From Serratia sp. AKBS12 (GTDB taxonomy: Bacteria; Pseudomonadota; Gammaproteobacteria; Enterobacterales; Enterobacteriaceae), in the NCBI RefSeq assembly GCF_024793895.1, contig NZ_JANUSB010000015.1, positions 1,817,157 to 1,881,156 of the forward strand: DNA of 64,000 nt, written 5' to 3'. A model generated the notes under the pieces. The model had not been told where the DNA came from, ran no database searches, and saw only the letters and a program-made list of their open reading frames with translations. A program made the translations under genes and the position numbers. Below, piece after piece: positions 26,400-36,724 of the stretch (the first letter of the stretch is position 1; every line of letters begins with the position of its first letter).

Positions 26400-26915
26400 A
26401 TGCATCTCCGCCTTAAATACTCGCGACCACAAATAATTCTGCACTGGCTATCGGCCGCCATTATCATCTGGGCCACGTTGTCCGGCTTTTACGTTGCCAT
26501 TGTTGGTGTTGCTGACCCAGTGAGCGATGCTATCGGTTTTTTTAATGTCTCCATAACGACCGTTTTCATTCCGCTGTTTATATTGCGTTGCTACTACTTT
26601 CTGTCCGCGCCTAAACCGACAGATGCCAACGCCAACCCATGGCTGAATTTTATCGCTCATGCCACGCATCTGTTGTTATACGTAACGATCCTCGTGGTAT
26701 TGATAACCGGCGTATTAATGATGGAGCGCGCCATTAATGTCTTCCATCTTTTCACCTTGCCGCAGCCGCTACATGACCCCTGGCTGACAGGATTATTTAA
26801 CCGTATCCACATTATCTCCTGTGCCGTTTTGGCAGCACTGATCGCGCTGCATATTGCCGCCGTTATCAAGCACGAGTGGCAAAATAAGCAGTTGCTGAAA
26901 AGAATGCTTCCATAA
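26400..26915 (+). CDS. Cytochrome b561 family protein
   Basis: A 171-residue inner-membrane protein with four hydrophobic helices and histidines placed as heme ligands: HW in the first helix (ILHWLSAA), HATH near residue 85, and H residues in the last two helices (NRIHIISC, ALHIAAVIKHE). It matches the bacterial b561/YceJ family, which passes electrons from quinol to periplasmic partners. AGGA lies about 10 nt before ATG 26400; TTG 26397 is an alternative. It sits between two winged-helix regulators just before the T2SS operon. Electron supply to an extracellular LPMO is conceivable but has no direct support. Confidence 0.85.
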   Translation: MHLRLKYSRPQIILHWLSAAIIIWATLSGFYVAIVGVADPVSDAIGFFNVSITTVFIPLFILRCYYFLSAPKPTDANANPWLNFIAHATHLLLYVTILVVLITGVLMMERAINVFHLFTLPQPLHDPWLTGLFNRIHIISCAVLAALIALHIAAVIKHEWQNKQLLKRMLP

Positions 26916-26949
26916 CGGTATTCAGCACATTTCATTCCATGAGGCCATG

Positions 26950-27459
26950 ATGCAAAAGCAGCAACTTTCACCGGAGCAATGCAAAGAGATCTACAGCGAA
27001 CGCCTATTGCATTGCGGGAATATTCTGACCCTACATTGCCCAATTAACCAGCTGGTGATTCACCCCAATCAAGCGGTGATGACGCTGAGCGAGACCCAGA
27101 AAAGGCTCATGGCCGCATTAATAAAAAACATTACCTGCAAACGCCAGCTCATTAATATTGTCTGGCATGAAAACCATCGGCAGGTCAGGGATAATAATTA
27201 TCACCAACTGGTATTTCAGCTGCGTAATGTATTCCAGCGGCATAACGTTCCCGTCAGGCTGATAGAAACCATTCCCCATTACGGCCTGCGGCTCAACGCC
27301 GCGTCGCTCGAGGAAGCGTTTAACAATCCGACACAGCGGTCATTGCCAAAATCACGCGCTGGGCACGCCAACACCGAGCGTGGTTTTGCTACGTTTCGCC
27401 AGCGGTTGAAACGTTTTTTTCGCTCTTTCCTGGCTCTTTCTCTGCTGGTTATCGTGTAA
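26950..27459 (+). CDS. Membrane-anchored winged-helix transcriptional regulator, copy 2
   Basis: A 169-residue protein with an N-terminal Trans_reg_C winged helix (LSETQKRLMAALIKN, CKRQLINIVWHE, NYHQLVFQLRNVF, IETIPHYGLRLN), a basic linker, and a short hydrophobic C-terminal helix (SFLALSLLVIV). It aligns with the regulator at 25344-25814. The stop overlaps the gspC start by one base (TAATG), so it is translated as the first member of the gsp transcript and probably controls it. ATG 26950 has GAGG 5 nt upstream; ATG 26947 is an alternative. Confidence 0.78.
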   Translation: MQKQQLSPEQCKEIYSERLLHCGNILTLHCPINQLVIHPNQAVMTLSETQKRLMAALIKNITCKRQLINIVWHENHRQVRDNNYHQLVFQLRNVFQRHNVPVRLIETIPHYGLRLNAASLEEAFNNPTQRSLPKSRAGHANTERGFATFRQRLKRFFRSFLALSLLVIV

Positions 27460-27968
27460 TGCGACGGCTCCGGTCTGCTTTCCCCCATTGGCAGGGCGCC
27501 GTGAACTCGCCGCAGGGCTACCGCGCGCTAACGCTGGCGCTCACCGCGTTGATCGCCTGGCGAGTCTGGTTTGCTATTGTCCCTGCCTGGCAGCTTGCCC
27601 CCAGCGGCAACGTGCAGCAAAGCGCCCCGGCGGTGATGCCCACGCCCGAAAAGCAGGATTTCGCATCGCTGCCGTTATTTGGCCCGGTTCAGAACGCGCC
27701 GTCTTCACCTTTCAGTACGCAATTGCTGCACGCTCAGGACCCCGGAATTTTTTACGCGCCGCGTAGCGCATTGCCGCTGCGCGTCACGGGGCTGGTGATC
27801 GGTGCCGGAGAACAACAGAGCATGGCCATTATTGAACACAACGCCCGCCAGGCCAGTTACCTTCAGGGCGATCTGTTACTCGATGGCCAGGCGCGCCTGG
27901 TACGCCTGTTCCCCGATCGGGTCATTATCGATCATCAGGGGAACTATGAATCCCTGCTATTTCCCTGA
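27459..27968 (+). CDS. gspC: Type II secretion inner-membrane protein GspC, short form without PDZ domain
   Basis: A 169-residue GspC. One transmembrane helix (about residues 20-45) is followed by a proline-rich linker and the homology region (about 70-169: ASLPLFGPVQN, LRVTGLVIG, ASYLQGDLLLDGQARLVRLFPDRVIIDHQG), which contacts GspD. Typical GspC proteins have about 270 residues with a further PDZ or coiled-coil domain; here the frame stops right after the homology region. gspD begins 31 bp later, so no room exists for a frameshifted PDZ. Confidence 0.88.
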   Translation: MRRLRSAFPHWQGAVNSPQGYRALTLALTALIAWRVWFAIVPAWQLAPSGNVQQSAPAVMPTPEKQDFASLPLFGPVQNAPSSPFSTQLLHAQDPGIFYAPRSALPLRVTGLVIGAGEQQSMAIIEHNARQASYLQGDLLLDGQARLVRLFPDRVIIDHQGNYESLLFP

Positions 27969-27999
27969 ACGTTTTATTGATCAACCAGAAGGCCAAGCT

Positions 28000-29946
28000 A
28001 TGATGCTCCCTAACCTGCCTTTTTCTTCCGGCCGACTCACCACTTTGCTGCTGATCTGGCTGTTCAATCCGCTGTGCCTTCCCGCCGCCCAGGCGGCCGG
28101 CTGGTCCGCCAGTTTCCAGAACACCGACATTCACGAATTCATTAACACCGTCAGCAAGAACCTCAATAAAACCATCATTATAGAGCCGTCGGTTAAAGGC
28201 AATATCAGCGTACGCAGTTACCAGGCGCTGGATGACGAACGTTACTACGCCTTTTTTCTGAGCGTGCTGGAAGTCTATGGTTTTAGCGCGGTTACCATGC
28301 CTGACGGGGTGCTCAAGGTCATTCCGTCAAAAAAAACCAAAGGCGCGGCCATTCCGCTGGTAGAGGGCGCTAACGCTGGCCATGGCGGCGATGAGGTGAT
28401 TATGCGCATGGTGCCGCTGCACAATGTGACCGGCAAGGATCTGGCTCCGTTACTGCGTCAACTGAATGACGCCTCCTCTGGCACGGTGGTGCATTACGAT
28501 CCCTCCAACGTCCTGCTGCTGACCGGCCGAGCCGCACTGGTCGATCAACTGGTGGCAATTGTCGGCAACGTCGATAAAGCAGGCGACCATACGGTAGAAA
28601 CCGTGCCCCTGCGCTACGCCTCCGCGGGGGAAGTGGCGCGCATTGCCGATACGTTGCTAAAGGGCGATCGCAAAAGCGCAGGTAGCCGCCCCACTGTCAG
28701 CATCGTTGCCGACGAGCGCACCAACGCGGTGGTGATAAGCGGCGAGGAACAGGCACGTAAACGCATGATCGCCACCGTGCACAAACTGGACGTACAAGGA
28801 AGCAGCCAGGGCAATACCAAAGTCATCTATCTTCAACATGCCAAGGCAGAGAATCTGCTGAGCGTGTTGAGCGGCGTCAGCAGCGGCCTGCAAAACGAGA
28901 GCGGTGCCAATTCGGCGGTTCCCGCCATCGCCATGATGAAGAATGTGGTGATCAAGGCGGATGCCCAAACCAACGCGCTGATTATTCATGCGGCGCCCGA
29001 CATGCTGCGCGATCTGGAACAGGTGATTGAGCGGCTGGATATCCGCCGCGCGCAAGTGCTGGTCGAGGCGATAGTGGTGGAGGTCCAGGACGCCGACGGG
29101 CTGAATCTGGGGGTGCAATGGTTCAATCAGCGGCATGGCGGTAGCCAGTTCCCCGACACCGGCAGCGCGGTGACCTCGCTGACCTCCAACAACCTGGCGA
29201 AGGTATTGAAAAACAGCACCGGCCTTGCCGCCGGCTTTTACCAGGGCAACTGGAGCGGTCTGCTTACGGCGCTCGCCACCAACAGCCAAAACGATATTCT
29301 GGCGACCCCCAGCATTGTCACACTCGACAATATGGAAGCCGAATTTAACGTTGGTCAGGACGTGCCCATTCTCACCGGCTCACAAACCACCTCCGGCGAC
29401 AACGTGTTCAGCACCGTGGCACGCAAAAGCGTGGGCATCAAATTGAAGGTAAAACCCCAGATCAATAAAGGCGATACCGTACTGCTGGAAATTGAACAGG
29501 AGGTGTCCAGCGTGGCGGAAAAAGCCGCCGACGGCACCGGTGACCTGGGAGCCACCTTCAATACCCGCACGGTAAAAAATGCGGTGCTGGTTAATAGCCA
29601 CAACACCGTGGTGATTGGCGGGCTGCTGGATCGCAGCAGCCACGATATCACCAGCAAGGTGCCTTGGCTTGGCGACCTTCCCGGCATCGGTTTCCTGTTC
29701 CGCTCCACCGGACAGAAAACGGTGAAGCGCAATCTGATGTTGTTTATTCGCCCGAGCATCATCCGCCAACAGCAGGATTACAACCGCACCAGTCAACAGC
29801 AGCGGGCGCATTTTGGTGAGCAGCAAGACCGTGGGGAGGCCACGCAACGACTGGATAAAAATCTGGACGCCGCGCTTGGCCCACGGCCGGCAATGACGAC
29901 CCTACAGGCGGACATCACCCGCTTCTGGCAACAGGCGGCACCATGA
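28000..29946 (+). CDS. gspD: Type II secretion outer-membrane secretin GspD
   Basis: A 648-residue secretin from ATG 28000 with a signal peptide (cleavage after AQA near residue 30). The N0 domain ([20 protein letters not shown]), three N1-N3 ring domains and the C-terminal secretin domain ([16 protein letters not shown] near residue 555) are in order. A polar tail of about 60 residues rich in Gln/Arg resembles the pilotin-binding S-domain, which fits the GspS-like gene at 17093. It forms the multimeric outer-membrane channel. It overlaps gspE by 4 bp. Confidence 0.96.
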   Translation: MMLPNLPFSSGRLTTLLLIWLFNPLCLPAAQAAGWSASFQNTDIHEFINTVSKNLNKTIIIEPSVKGNISVRSYQALDDERYYAFFLSVLEVYGFSAVTMPDGVLKVIPSKKTKGAAIPLVEGANAGHGGDEVIMRMVPLHNVTGKDLAPLLRQLNDASSGTVVHYDPSNVLLLTGRAALVDQLVAIVGNVDKAGDHTVETVPLRYASAGEVARIADTLLKGDRKSAGSRPTVSIVADERTNAVVISGEEQARKRMIATVHKLDVQGSSQGNTKVIYLQHAKAENLLSVLSGVSSGLQNESGANSAVPAIAMMKNVVIKADAQTNALIIHAAPDMLRDLEQVIERLDIRRAQVLVEAIVVEVQDADGLNLGVQWFNQRHGGSQFPDTGSAVTSLTSNNLAKVLKNSTGLAAGFYQGNWSGLLTALATNSQNDILATPSIVTLDNMEAEFNVGQDVPILTGSQTTSGDNVFSTVARKSVGIKLKVKPQINKGDTVLLEIEQEVSSVAEKAADGTGDLGATFNTRTVKNAVLVNSHNTVVIGGLLDRSSHDITSKVPWLGDLPGIGFLFRSTGQKTVKRNLMLFIRPSIIRQQQDYNRTSQQQRAHFGEQQDRGEATQRLDKNLDAALGPRPAMTTLQADITRFWQQAAP

Positions 29947-31418
29947 GTACGCCAGCCCTGCCCTTTAGCTGGGTACAGCAGCACGGAGTGCTGCGCATTC
30001 AGCACCCCGAACGCGGCACCTTGTTGCTGTTCCGCGCCCATGCCACGTCACAGGCGCTGTTGGAGGCACGCCGTCTTTATCCCGACGGCGCGCTGCAAGC
30101 GGTAGATGATGAAACCTTCGCCGCTGCGGTGATGCAAGGCTATCAACAGGACGGCAACGAAGCGCGCAAGATGATGGAAAATCTGGGTAGCGAAATCGAT
30201 TTTTATCAGTTGGTCGAGGCGCTGCCCCAGGATAACGATCTGCTGGCCAGCGACGACGACGCGCCGATTATCCGGCTGATTAATGCCATGCTGAGCGAAG
30301 CAATAAAAGAGGGCGCCTCGGATGTGCATATCGAACCTTTTGAACGCAGCCTGAAAATCCGCTTTCGCATTGACGGCGTGCTAAAAGAAATCCTGACGCC
30401 GCCACAGCAACTGGCGGCGCTGCTGGTATCGCGCATCAAGGTGATGGCCAAGCTGGACATTGCCGAAAAGCGCCTCCCCCAGGACGGACGTATCGCGCTG
30501 CGTCTGGCCGGCCGGGCCATCGACGTGCGCGTCTCGACGCTGCCCACCAGCCACGGGGAGCGCGTGGTGCTGCGCCTGCTGGATAAAAACGCGCTGCGCC
30601 TCGACTTGGCCAGTACCGGCATGCTGGAGCAGGTTCACCAGCGCCTGGTCGGCCTGCTCCAGCACCCCCACGGCATTCTGCTGATCACCGGGCCAACTGG
30701 CTCGGGGAAAAGCACCACGCTCTATTCGGCGCTGCAGCTCATCAACAGTCAGACGCGCAACATCATGACCGTTGAAGATCCGGTGGAATACGATCTGGAC
30801 GGCGTTGGCCAAACGCAGGTCAATCCCAGAGTGGACATGACCTTTGCCCGCGGGCTGCGGGCCATTTTGCGCCAGGATCCCGACGTGGTCATGATTGGCG
30901 AAATCCGCGACGCCGAAACGGCGCAGATTGCGGTGCAGGCCTCACTGACCGGCCACCTTGTGCTCTCCACCCTGCACACCAACAGCGCCAGCGGTGCCAT
31001 CGGACGCCTGCGGGATATGGGCGTTGAACCGTTTTTGCTCGCCAGTTCATTAACCGGCGTTCTGGCTCAGCGCCTGGTTCGCATCCTCTGCCGCCACTGC
31101 CGCCGCGCGGAATGCCTCGACGGTGAAACGCTGCGTCAGCTCGGGTTTGCCGGGCTGGGAGAAGAAAAGCTCAGCCTCTTCCAGCCAGTCGGCTGCGAGC
31201 GTTGCAACTTTAGCGGCTACCGCGGGCGTACCGGCATTCACGAGCTGTTGTGCGTCGATGATACCTTGCGTGCGGCCATTGCCCGTGGTGACAGCGACGT
31301 CGAACTCGAAAAATACACGCGTGGGCAAACCCTGCGCCATGACGGGCTGGCGAAAATACGCTCCGGCATTACCAGCCTTGAGGAAGTGATACGCGTCACG
31401 CGGGAGGTCGGCTCATGA
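29943..31418 (+). CDS. gspE: Type II secretion ATPase GspE
   Basis: The 491-residue cytoplasmic ATPase powers pseudopilus assembly. Visible motifs are Walker [10 protein letters not shown] (250-258), Asp box and His box regions around 275-345, Walker [11 protein letters not shown] (314-323), and the zinc-binding tetracysteine pairs C383/C386 and C418/C421. The N-terminal N1E region would dock on GspL. ATGA overlaps join it to gspD and gspF. Confidence 0.97.
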   Translation: MSTPALPFSWVQQHGVLRIQHPERGTLLLFRAHATSQALLEARRLYPDGALQAVDDETFAAAVMQGYQQDGNEARKMMENLGSEIDFYQLVEALPQDNDLLASDDDAPIIRLINAMLSEAIKEGASDVHIEPFERSLKIRFRIDGVLKEILTPPQQLAALLVSRIKVMAKLDIAEKRLPQDGRIALRLAGRAIDVRVSTLPTSHGERVVLRLLDKNALRLDLASTGMLEQVHQRLVGLLQHPHGILLITGPTGSGKSTTLYSALQLINSQTRNIMTVEDPVEYDLDGVGQTQVNPRVDMTFARGLRAILRQDPDVVMIGEIRDAETAQIAVQASLTGHLVLSTLHTNSASGAIGRLRDMGVEPFLLASSLTGVLAQRLVRILCRHCRRAECLDGETLRQLGFAGLGEEKLSLFQPVGCERCNFSGYRGRTGIHELLCVDDTLRAAIARGDSDVELEKYTRGQTLRHDGLAKIRSGITSLEEVIRVTREVGS

Positions 31419-32629
31419 CACGTTGGCGTTATCATGCTCTTGATCACCAGGGGATGCCCTGCCGGGGAGAAGTTCAGGCGGATAACGCGCGTGCGGCGCG
31501 CGCGCAATTGCAACAGCAACGTCTGATCCCGCTACGGCTGCGCGAGGTGCAGACCAGAACCGGCGGGCTGCCGGACTGGCTACACCAACGCAGCGCGTTG
31601 AATGGCAAAGCGCTGGTATTGTTCACTCGCCAGCTCGCAACGCTGATCGGTGCCGCGCTGCCGCTGGAGGAAGCCCTGAATACGCTGGCAGAACAGTGCG
31701 AAAAGCCCGGCCAGCGCACGCTGCTGGCTCAGTTGCATCACCATATTCTGGAGGGGATGTCTTTTTCTGACGCGCTGGCGGGCCACCCGCGCACCTTTCC
31801 GCCGCTGTTTCGCGCCACGGTGGCGGCAGGCGAGGCGTCGGGGCATCTTGATCAGGTCTTGCAACGGCTGGCAGATAACCTGGAACAACGTCAGCAGGTC
31901 AACGGTAAATTGTTACAGGCGCTGCTCTACCCGCTGATACTGACGGTTATCGCCATCGGCGTGGTGACGCTGTTACTCACCGCCGTGGTACCGGGCATCG
32001 TAGCGCAGTTCGTTCACATGCAGCAGGCGCTGCCGCTGAGCACCCGCCTTTTGATGGCCGGCAGCTCGGCGCTGCAAATTGCCGCGCCGTGGCTTGCCGG
32101 GGGCGTTGGCCTGCTGCTGTTCGGTTTGAGACTCTGGCTGAAAAAACCCCGCCACCGCCTGCACTGGCACCGTTTGCAGCTCAGGCTGCCGCTTGCCGGC
32201 CCGGTCATTCGCGAGCTGAACCTGGCCCGCTACGCCCGCACCCTGAGCATTCTTCACACCAGCGCGGTGCCGCTGCTGGACGCCATGCACATCAGCGCTG
32301 GCGTGCTGGCCAATAGCTATGCCCGCCAACAATTATTGCAGGCGCGTGAGCAGGTACGCGAAGGCAGCACGCTGATCGCCGCGCTCACCCAGACCGGCCT
32401 GCTCTCGCCGATGATGCGTAATCTGATCGGTTCCGGCGAGCGCAGCGGCGAGCTGGGCAACATGCTGGCGCACACCGCCGATATCCAGGAGAACGCCTTC
32501 TTCAGCAGGATGGCGCTGACCGTCGCACTGTTCGAACCTTTGCTTATCGTCACCATGGCAGGGGTCGTGCTGTTTATCATCCTGGCGATTCTTCAACCCA
32601 TTCTCCAGCTCAACACCATGGTGAGCTGA
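31415..32629 (+). CDS. gspF: Type II secretion inner-membrane platform protein GspF
   Basis: The 404-residue polytopic protein has two T2SSF domains (about residues 65-190 and 270-395), each starting with the conserved [19 protein letters not shown]-type sequence, and three hydrophobic helices near 165-190, 215-235 and 370-395. It links GspE motion to pseudopilin assembly. Its start overlaps gspE by 4 bp. Confidence 0.96.
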   Translation: MTRWRYHALDHQGMPCRGEVQADNARAARAQLQQQRLIPLRLREVQTRTGGLPDWLHQRSALNGKALVLFTRQLATLIGAALPLEEALNTLAEQCEKPGQRTLLAQLHHHILEGMSFSDALAGHPRTFPPLFRATVAAGEASGHLDQVLQRLADNLEQRQQVNGKLLQALLYPLILTVIAIGVVTLLLTAVVPGIVAQFVHMQQALPLSTRLLMAGSSALQIAAPWLAGGVGLLLFGLRLWLKKPRHRLHWHRLQLRLPLAGPVIRELNLARYARTLSILHTSAVPLLDAMHISAGVLANSYARQQLLQAREQVREGSTLIAALTQTGLLSPMMRNLIGSGERSGELGNMLAHTADIQENAFFSRMALTVALFEPLLIVTMAGVVLFIILAILQPILQLNTMVS

Positions 32630-32657
32630 ATTGTTACTTTGATTAGAAGGAAAAATA

Positions 32658-33128
32658 ATGAACACGCAATGCGACCGCACTTCCCGGCGTTTACATCCGC
32701 AACGCGGTTTTACCCTGCTGGAAATCATGGTGGTCATCGTGATTCTGGGCGTATTGGCAAGCCTGGTGGTGCCGAATCTGATGAGCAACAAAGAGCGCGC
32801 CGATCGGCAAAAAGCGCTGAGCGATATTGCCGCGCTGGAAAATGCACTGGACATGTACAAGCTGGATAATAACCGCTACCCGACGACCGAACAGGGGCTA
32901 ATGGCCCTGGTCAAAGCGCCGACCGTCGCCCCGCTGCCGCGTTATTACAACCCCGCGGGCTATTTGCGCCGTCTTCCTGCCGATCCGTGGGGCCAGCCTT
33001 ATCAGCTCATGTCTCCGGGTGAAAAAAACCCGATTGATATTTTCTCTGGCGGTCCCGATGGCGTCGCCGGCACCGACGATGACATCGGCAACTGGCATCT
33101 CAGCCTCAACCACGAGGAACAGCCCTGA
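32658..33128 (+). CDS. gspG: Type II secretion major pseudopilin GspG
   Basis: The 156-residue prepilin has a leader of about 16 residues ending in RG, cleaved before FTLLEIMVVIVILGVLAS with Glu5 present. The C-terminal part carries the calcium-site loop (GPDGVAGTDDDIGNWH) typical of GspG. GspO should cleave it. AGAAGGAA precedes the start after a 28-bp gap from gspF, the only sizeable gap in the middle of the operon, fitting the high expression needed for a major pilin. Confidence 0.96.
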   Translation: MNTQCDRTSRRLHPQRGFTLLEIMVVIVILGVLASLVVPNLMSNKERADRQKALSDIAALENALDMYKLDNNRYPTTEQGLMALVKAPTVAPLPRYYNPAGYLRRLPADPWGQPYQLMSPGEKNPIDIFSGGPDGVAGTDDDIGNWHLSLNHEEQP

Positions 33129-33658
33129 TGCCCGGCTTTACCTCCGTTCGGCAGCAAGGATTCACCTTGCTGGAAATGATGCTGGTGGTGCTGTTGATCG
33201 GCGCCATCGTCCTGACGGTTAAAATTTTTGTTGCCGATAATCCGTTGCGCCAGGAAACGCAGCGCCTCACGACGGCTCTACGATGGGCGGCTCAGCAGAC
33301 GGAGCGAGACGGGCGGATTTACGGCCTGTCTCCCGCACAGAAATCCTGGCAGTTGATGGTTCTTACTCGCCAGCCTAATGGCCAACGCCCCAGCTATTAC
33401 TGGCCGGGCTATTACTGGCATCCGCTCAAGGCATCACCGCTGAAGTTCCGCTCTTTGTCCGCCGCGTTGAGCCTGCAGCTGACGCAGACTGGCACCCCCG
33501 TCGAACTGCCTGTCGGCCAGGACGAAGCGCGGTGGCAGGATCCCAAAGTACTGCTGTTTCCCGGCGGTGAATACAGCGCCGCCGAACTGAGCCTGCTCGA
33601 TGAAAATGGCGTTCAGCACCACGTCTGGCCGCCGTTACCGGACCCCGTTATGCCATGA
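33128..33658 (+). CDS. gspH: Type II secretion minor pseudopilin GspH
   Basis: A 176-residue minor pseudopilin. The prepilin site is QQG before FTLLEMMLVVLLIGAIV (Glu5 present), followed by a beta-rich globular domain. Its ATG shares one base with the gspG stop codon. The role is in the pseudopilus near GspG and the tip proteins. Confidence 0.92.
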   Translation: MPGFTSVRQQGFTLLEMMLVVLLIGAIVLTVKIFVADNPLRQETQRLTTALRWAAQQTERDGRIYGLSPAQKSWQLMVLTRQPNGQRPSYYWPGYYWHPLKASPLKFRSLSAALSLQLTQTGTPVELPVGQDEARWQDPKVLLFPGGEYSAAELSLLDENGVQHHVWPPLPDPVMP

Positions 33659-34032
33659 GCCGTCTATCGCACTGCCGCGGAATGACATTGCTGGAGGTGC
33701 TGGTCGCGCTGGCCATACTCGCCGGCGCGGGCATCGCCGGGCTTAACGTGAGCAGCGAGCAGGTACGCCATACCGAACGGCTGCAACAGCGGCAACTGGC
33801 CAGTTGGCTAGCGGAAAATCAGCTAACGACGCTCTTTTTGCAGCGGGTCTGGCCGCCGGAAAACTGGCAGATAGAGACGCGAGAGATGGCCGGCCATCAC
33901 TGGCACCTGCGCTGGCGTGGCGTCGCAACCACCGACCCCGGCCTGCGCGCCCTGGAAGTCGAAGTCAGTCTGCACGGCGATTTTACCGCTCCGCTGGCGC
34001 TATTAAGGAGCTATCGCATCGCTGATGAATGA
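33655..34032 (+). CDS. gspI: Type II secretion minor pseudopilin GspI
   Basis: A 125-residue minor pseudopilin. Cleavage is predicted after the RG preceding MTLLEVLVALAILAGAGIAG, with Glu5 present. With GspJ and GspK it forms the tip complex that starts the pseudopilus. It overlaps gspH by 4 bp. Confidence 0.92.
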   Translation: MSRLSHCRGMTLLEVLVALAILAGAGIAGLNVSSEQVRHTERLQQRQLASWLAENQLTTLFLQRVWPPENWQIETREMAGHHWHLRWRGVATTDPGLRALEVEVSLHGDFTAPLALLRSYRIADE

Positions 34033-34600
34033 TCGTCAAAAGGGGTTTACCTTGCTTGAAATGCTGGTGGCTATCGCCCTGTTTGCCCTGCTGAGCCTGA
34101 TGGGCTATCAGATACTGTACGGCGTCAGCCAGAACCAGCAAGTTACTCATCGGCATAACCAACGCCTCGGTGAAGTACAGTGGCTGTTTCGCCTGCTGGA
34201 GCATGACCTGGCCAATGCCCGCCTTCGCTCCGAACGCACCGCCGACCTCCAGTTGCTGAACGATGGGCAATCTACCACGCTGACGCTGCTCAAAAACCAC
34301 TGGCGCAACCCCGGCGGCTGGTTCGCCCGCTCGGAACTGGAAAAGGTGCGCTGGCAATTCGCCGATGGCTGCCTGGAACGCATCAGCCTGCATCAACCGG
34401 AGGGCACGCCAGCGACGTTACGCCCGCCGCGCGCGCAGCTGGAGCATGTTCAGGGCATTCGTTGGCGTTTCTGGTCTCAGGGACAGTGGGTTACGCAATG
34501 GCCGTTCCCCGACCGCTTGCCTGAGGGGGTCGAACTGAGGCTGGAGACACGCGATCTGGGCGTTTTAACCCGGCAATTTTTCGTGCAGGAGGCGTCATGA
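34025..34600 (+). CDS. gspJ: Type II secretion minor pseudopilin GspJ
   Basis: A 191-residue minor pseudopilin with a very short leader, cleaved after QKG before FTLLEMLVAIALFALLSLMG, Glu5 present. The globular part has the GspJ-like end (ELRLETRDLGVLTRQFFV). Overlaps of 8 bp with gspI and 4 bp with gspK indicate coupled translation. Confidence 0.93.
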   Translation: MNDRQKGFTLLEMLVAIALFALLSLMGYQILYGVSQNQQVTHRHNQRLGEVQWLFRLLEHDLANARLRSERTADLQLLNDGQSTTLTLLKNHWRNPGGWFARSELEKVRWQFADGCLERISLHQPEGTPATLRPPRAQLEHVQGIRWRFWSQGQWVTQWPFPDRLPEGVELRLETRDLGVLTRQFFVQEAS

Positions 34601-35544
34601 CCCCTCGTCCTGCACGTGGTATGGCGCTGCTTATCGTGTTGCTTATCACCGCGATGATCTCGCTGATCGTCAGCCGGATGCAAACCGACTGGCAACTGCG
34701 CTATCAGCAAACTCGGCAAAACGTTGATGCACAGCAGGCCAAATGGCTGCTGCTGGGTAGCGAAGCGGTTATTCAACGCCGGCAGCAGGCGAGCTTGCCG
34801 TCATCGCCACCGCCCAGCGGCCTGCAACAGCTACGGCTGGACGACGTGCCAATCCATTACCAGATAAGCGACGGGCAGAGCTGCTATAACCTGAATGCCA
34901 TTACCGCGAGCACGTCCCCGGCCGCGCCGCAAGCCTACACCTATTCCCAACGCGTTTTCTTCACTTTACTACAACAACTTGGGGTGGAGGACGCGCGGGC
35001 AGACACGCTCACTCAGGCATTGACCGACTGGGTAGACCCCGACGTCCCTACCGTCAATAACCCGCCCGAAGCGCAGGCGTACCAGCATCATCAGCCAGCG
35101 CTGACGCCCGCCAACCGTATGCTGCTGGACGTCAGTGAAATCCGCATACTCAACAGCATGGATCGGGATCTGTATCAGCGGCTCACGCCCTTGGTGTGCG
35201 CATTGCCGGATAAACAGCTGCGCGTGAACCTTAATGCCCTGACCCGCGCGCAGCTGCCACTGTTGCAGGCTTTGTTGCTCGGCGAGATAACGGCGCAGCA
35301 GGCCGCCTCGCTGCTGGCAGCCCGCCCGGACGCAGGCTGGGGTGACGATCGGCCACTGCCGCCGTTGCCGGCACTGAGCCAGCGCACCCGCGTCGACGCC
35401 AGCAGCGCCATCGTCTGGCAGAGTGAGTATTTTTATCTGGACCAATGGTTGGGCGAAACGCTGCCACGCCATCAGTTGCGAACGTTCTGGCAACATCGTG
35501 CACAACGCCTGTCGGTGCTGAATAGACACTATACTTTTGAGTAA
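34597..35544 (+). CDS. gspK: Type II secretion minor pseudopilin GspK
   Basis: A 315-residue GspK. The leader ends in RG before MALLIVLLITAMISLIVSRM. As usual for GspK, the Glu at position 5 is absent, which favours a tip position. The large periplasmic part includes the disulfide/helical domain with conserved SGQSCYNLNA and LTDWVDPD stretches. It caps the pseudopilus with GspI and GspJ. Confidence 0.93.
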   Translation: MTPRPARGMALLIVLLITAMISLIVSRMQTDWQLRYQQTRQNVDAQQAKWLLLGSEAVIQRRQQASLPSSPPPSGLQQLRLDDVPIHYQISDGQSCYNLNAITASTSPAAPQAYTYSQRVFFTLLQQLGVEDARADTLTQALTDWVDPDVPTVNNPPEAQAYQHHQPALTPANRMLLDVSEIRILNSMDRDLYQRLTPLVCALPDKQLRVNLNALTRAQLPLLQALLLGEITAQQAASLLAARPDAGWGDDRPLPPLPALSQRTRVDASSAIVWQSEYFYLDQWLGETLPRHQLRTFWQHRAQRLSVLNRHYTFE

Positions 35545-35551
35545 CTGAGCG

Positions 35552-36724
35552 ATGAGAAAACCAACACCGCCCGATGAGCTTTTTATTCATCTTCATGACC
35601 GTCCGGGCCAGTCGGTAGCCTGGTATTATCGTCCGGCGTCGGCCCCCGCAGAAGAAGGGACGCTGGCAGATGAAAACCAGCTGGCAATATTGCAGCCGCG
35701 GGCCCTAGGCAGCCGCGTTACCGTGCTGCTCGGCGCCCGCGCCTTTTTGTTTCACCGCGCGACCTTTGGCAAAAAAGTGCGCCCTGGCCATCACGCCGCC
35801 CTGGCCTGGCAACTGGAAACCATCACCCCCGGAGACGTGACGCAATTGCACCTGACCGTCCTGGATCAGCGGGGGCAGGACGTGTGGTTGGCGGCCGTCG
35901 ATAAAGCCCAGTTGCAACGCTGGGTCGACTGGCTGAGCGACGCCGGTATCACCGCCGGGCAAGCACTACCGGACGTTCTGGCATTGCCCGACGCGTCGCA
36001 ACGCTGGCAGGCACTACGGCTGCAACGCCAGTGGCTGGTTCGCCAGTCTCGTTATGCCGGTTTTAACGCCGTGGATGAAGAGGAGCTGGCGTTGATTTTC
36101 AGCCGTTTTGACCCCGACCCCGCGCCGCTTAGCCACTCTCCGCCGCCTGGCTGCTTCAGCCAGTGGCCTACCGTAGCGTCTGACAGCGCCATGCCGCTAC
36201 TGGCTGCCGGCGCCAGGCAAACCCAGGTCAATGTGCTTCAGCACTTGGCAGGCAGCAAACGCGCCGCCAGCCGGCGATGGCGTCATCTGCTGCCCGTTCT
36301 CGGCGGGCTGTACCTGGCTACGTTTGCCCTGCCCCCGTTAATCAGCGGTTACCGCATCGGCCAACAGGCAGACCGGTTACAGACGCAGACGCTGGCTCGC
36401 TACTGGCAGTATTTCCCACAACAGCGTGGAAACGCCCCCTCGGCCCAACGACTGGCTGAACAAAAAGCCAAACTGTTGCAACAACTGCCGCGTGACGGCC
36501 TGCTGACATTGCTCAACGATTTGCGGCCTTTTCTTGATGGGCTGGGGGACGAGCGCCCGCAGCGGCTTCACTGGCAGGACAATCGGCTGGAGCTGGTCTT
36601 CGCGACCCCGCCGGACACGTTAAAAGCGCGCCAGTCGGCCATTCCCCCCGCGTTGGAATTACATTGGCTCGGCGACGGCGAAAATCAGACCCGTTTACAG
36701 ATCACGCGCAGGGACGCCTTATGA
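35552..36724 (+). CDS. gspL: Type II secretion inner-membrane protein GspL
   Basis: The 390-residue protein has a cytoplasmic actin-like domain (about 1-230) that recruits GspE, one transmembrane helix (LLPVLGGLYLATFALPPLIS, about 250-270), and a periplasmic ferredoxin-like domain at the C-terminus. It starts 7 bp after gspK and is followed directly by gspM, its usual partner. Confidence 0.92.
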   Translation: MRKPTPPDELFIHLHDRPGQSVAWYYRPASAPAEEGTLADENQLAILQPRALGSRVTVLLGARAFLFHRATFGKKVRPGHHAALAWQLETITPGDVTQLHLTVLDQRGQDVWLAAVDKAQLQRWVDWLSDAGITAGQALPDVLALPDASQRWQALRLQRQWLVRQSRYAGFNAVDEEELALIFSRFDPDPAPLSHSPPPGCFSQWPTVASDSAMPLLAAGARQTQVNVLQHLAGSKRAASRRWRHLLPVLGGLYLATFALPPLISGYRIGQQADRLQTQTLARYWQYFPQQRGNAPSAQRLAEQKAKLLQQLPRDGLLTLLNDLRPFLDGLGDERPQRLHWQDNRLELVFATPPDTLKARQSAIPPALELHWLGDGENQTRLQITRRDAL

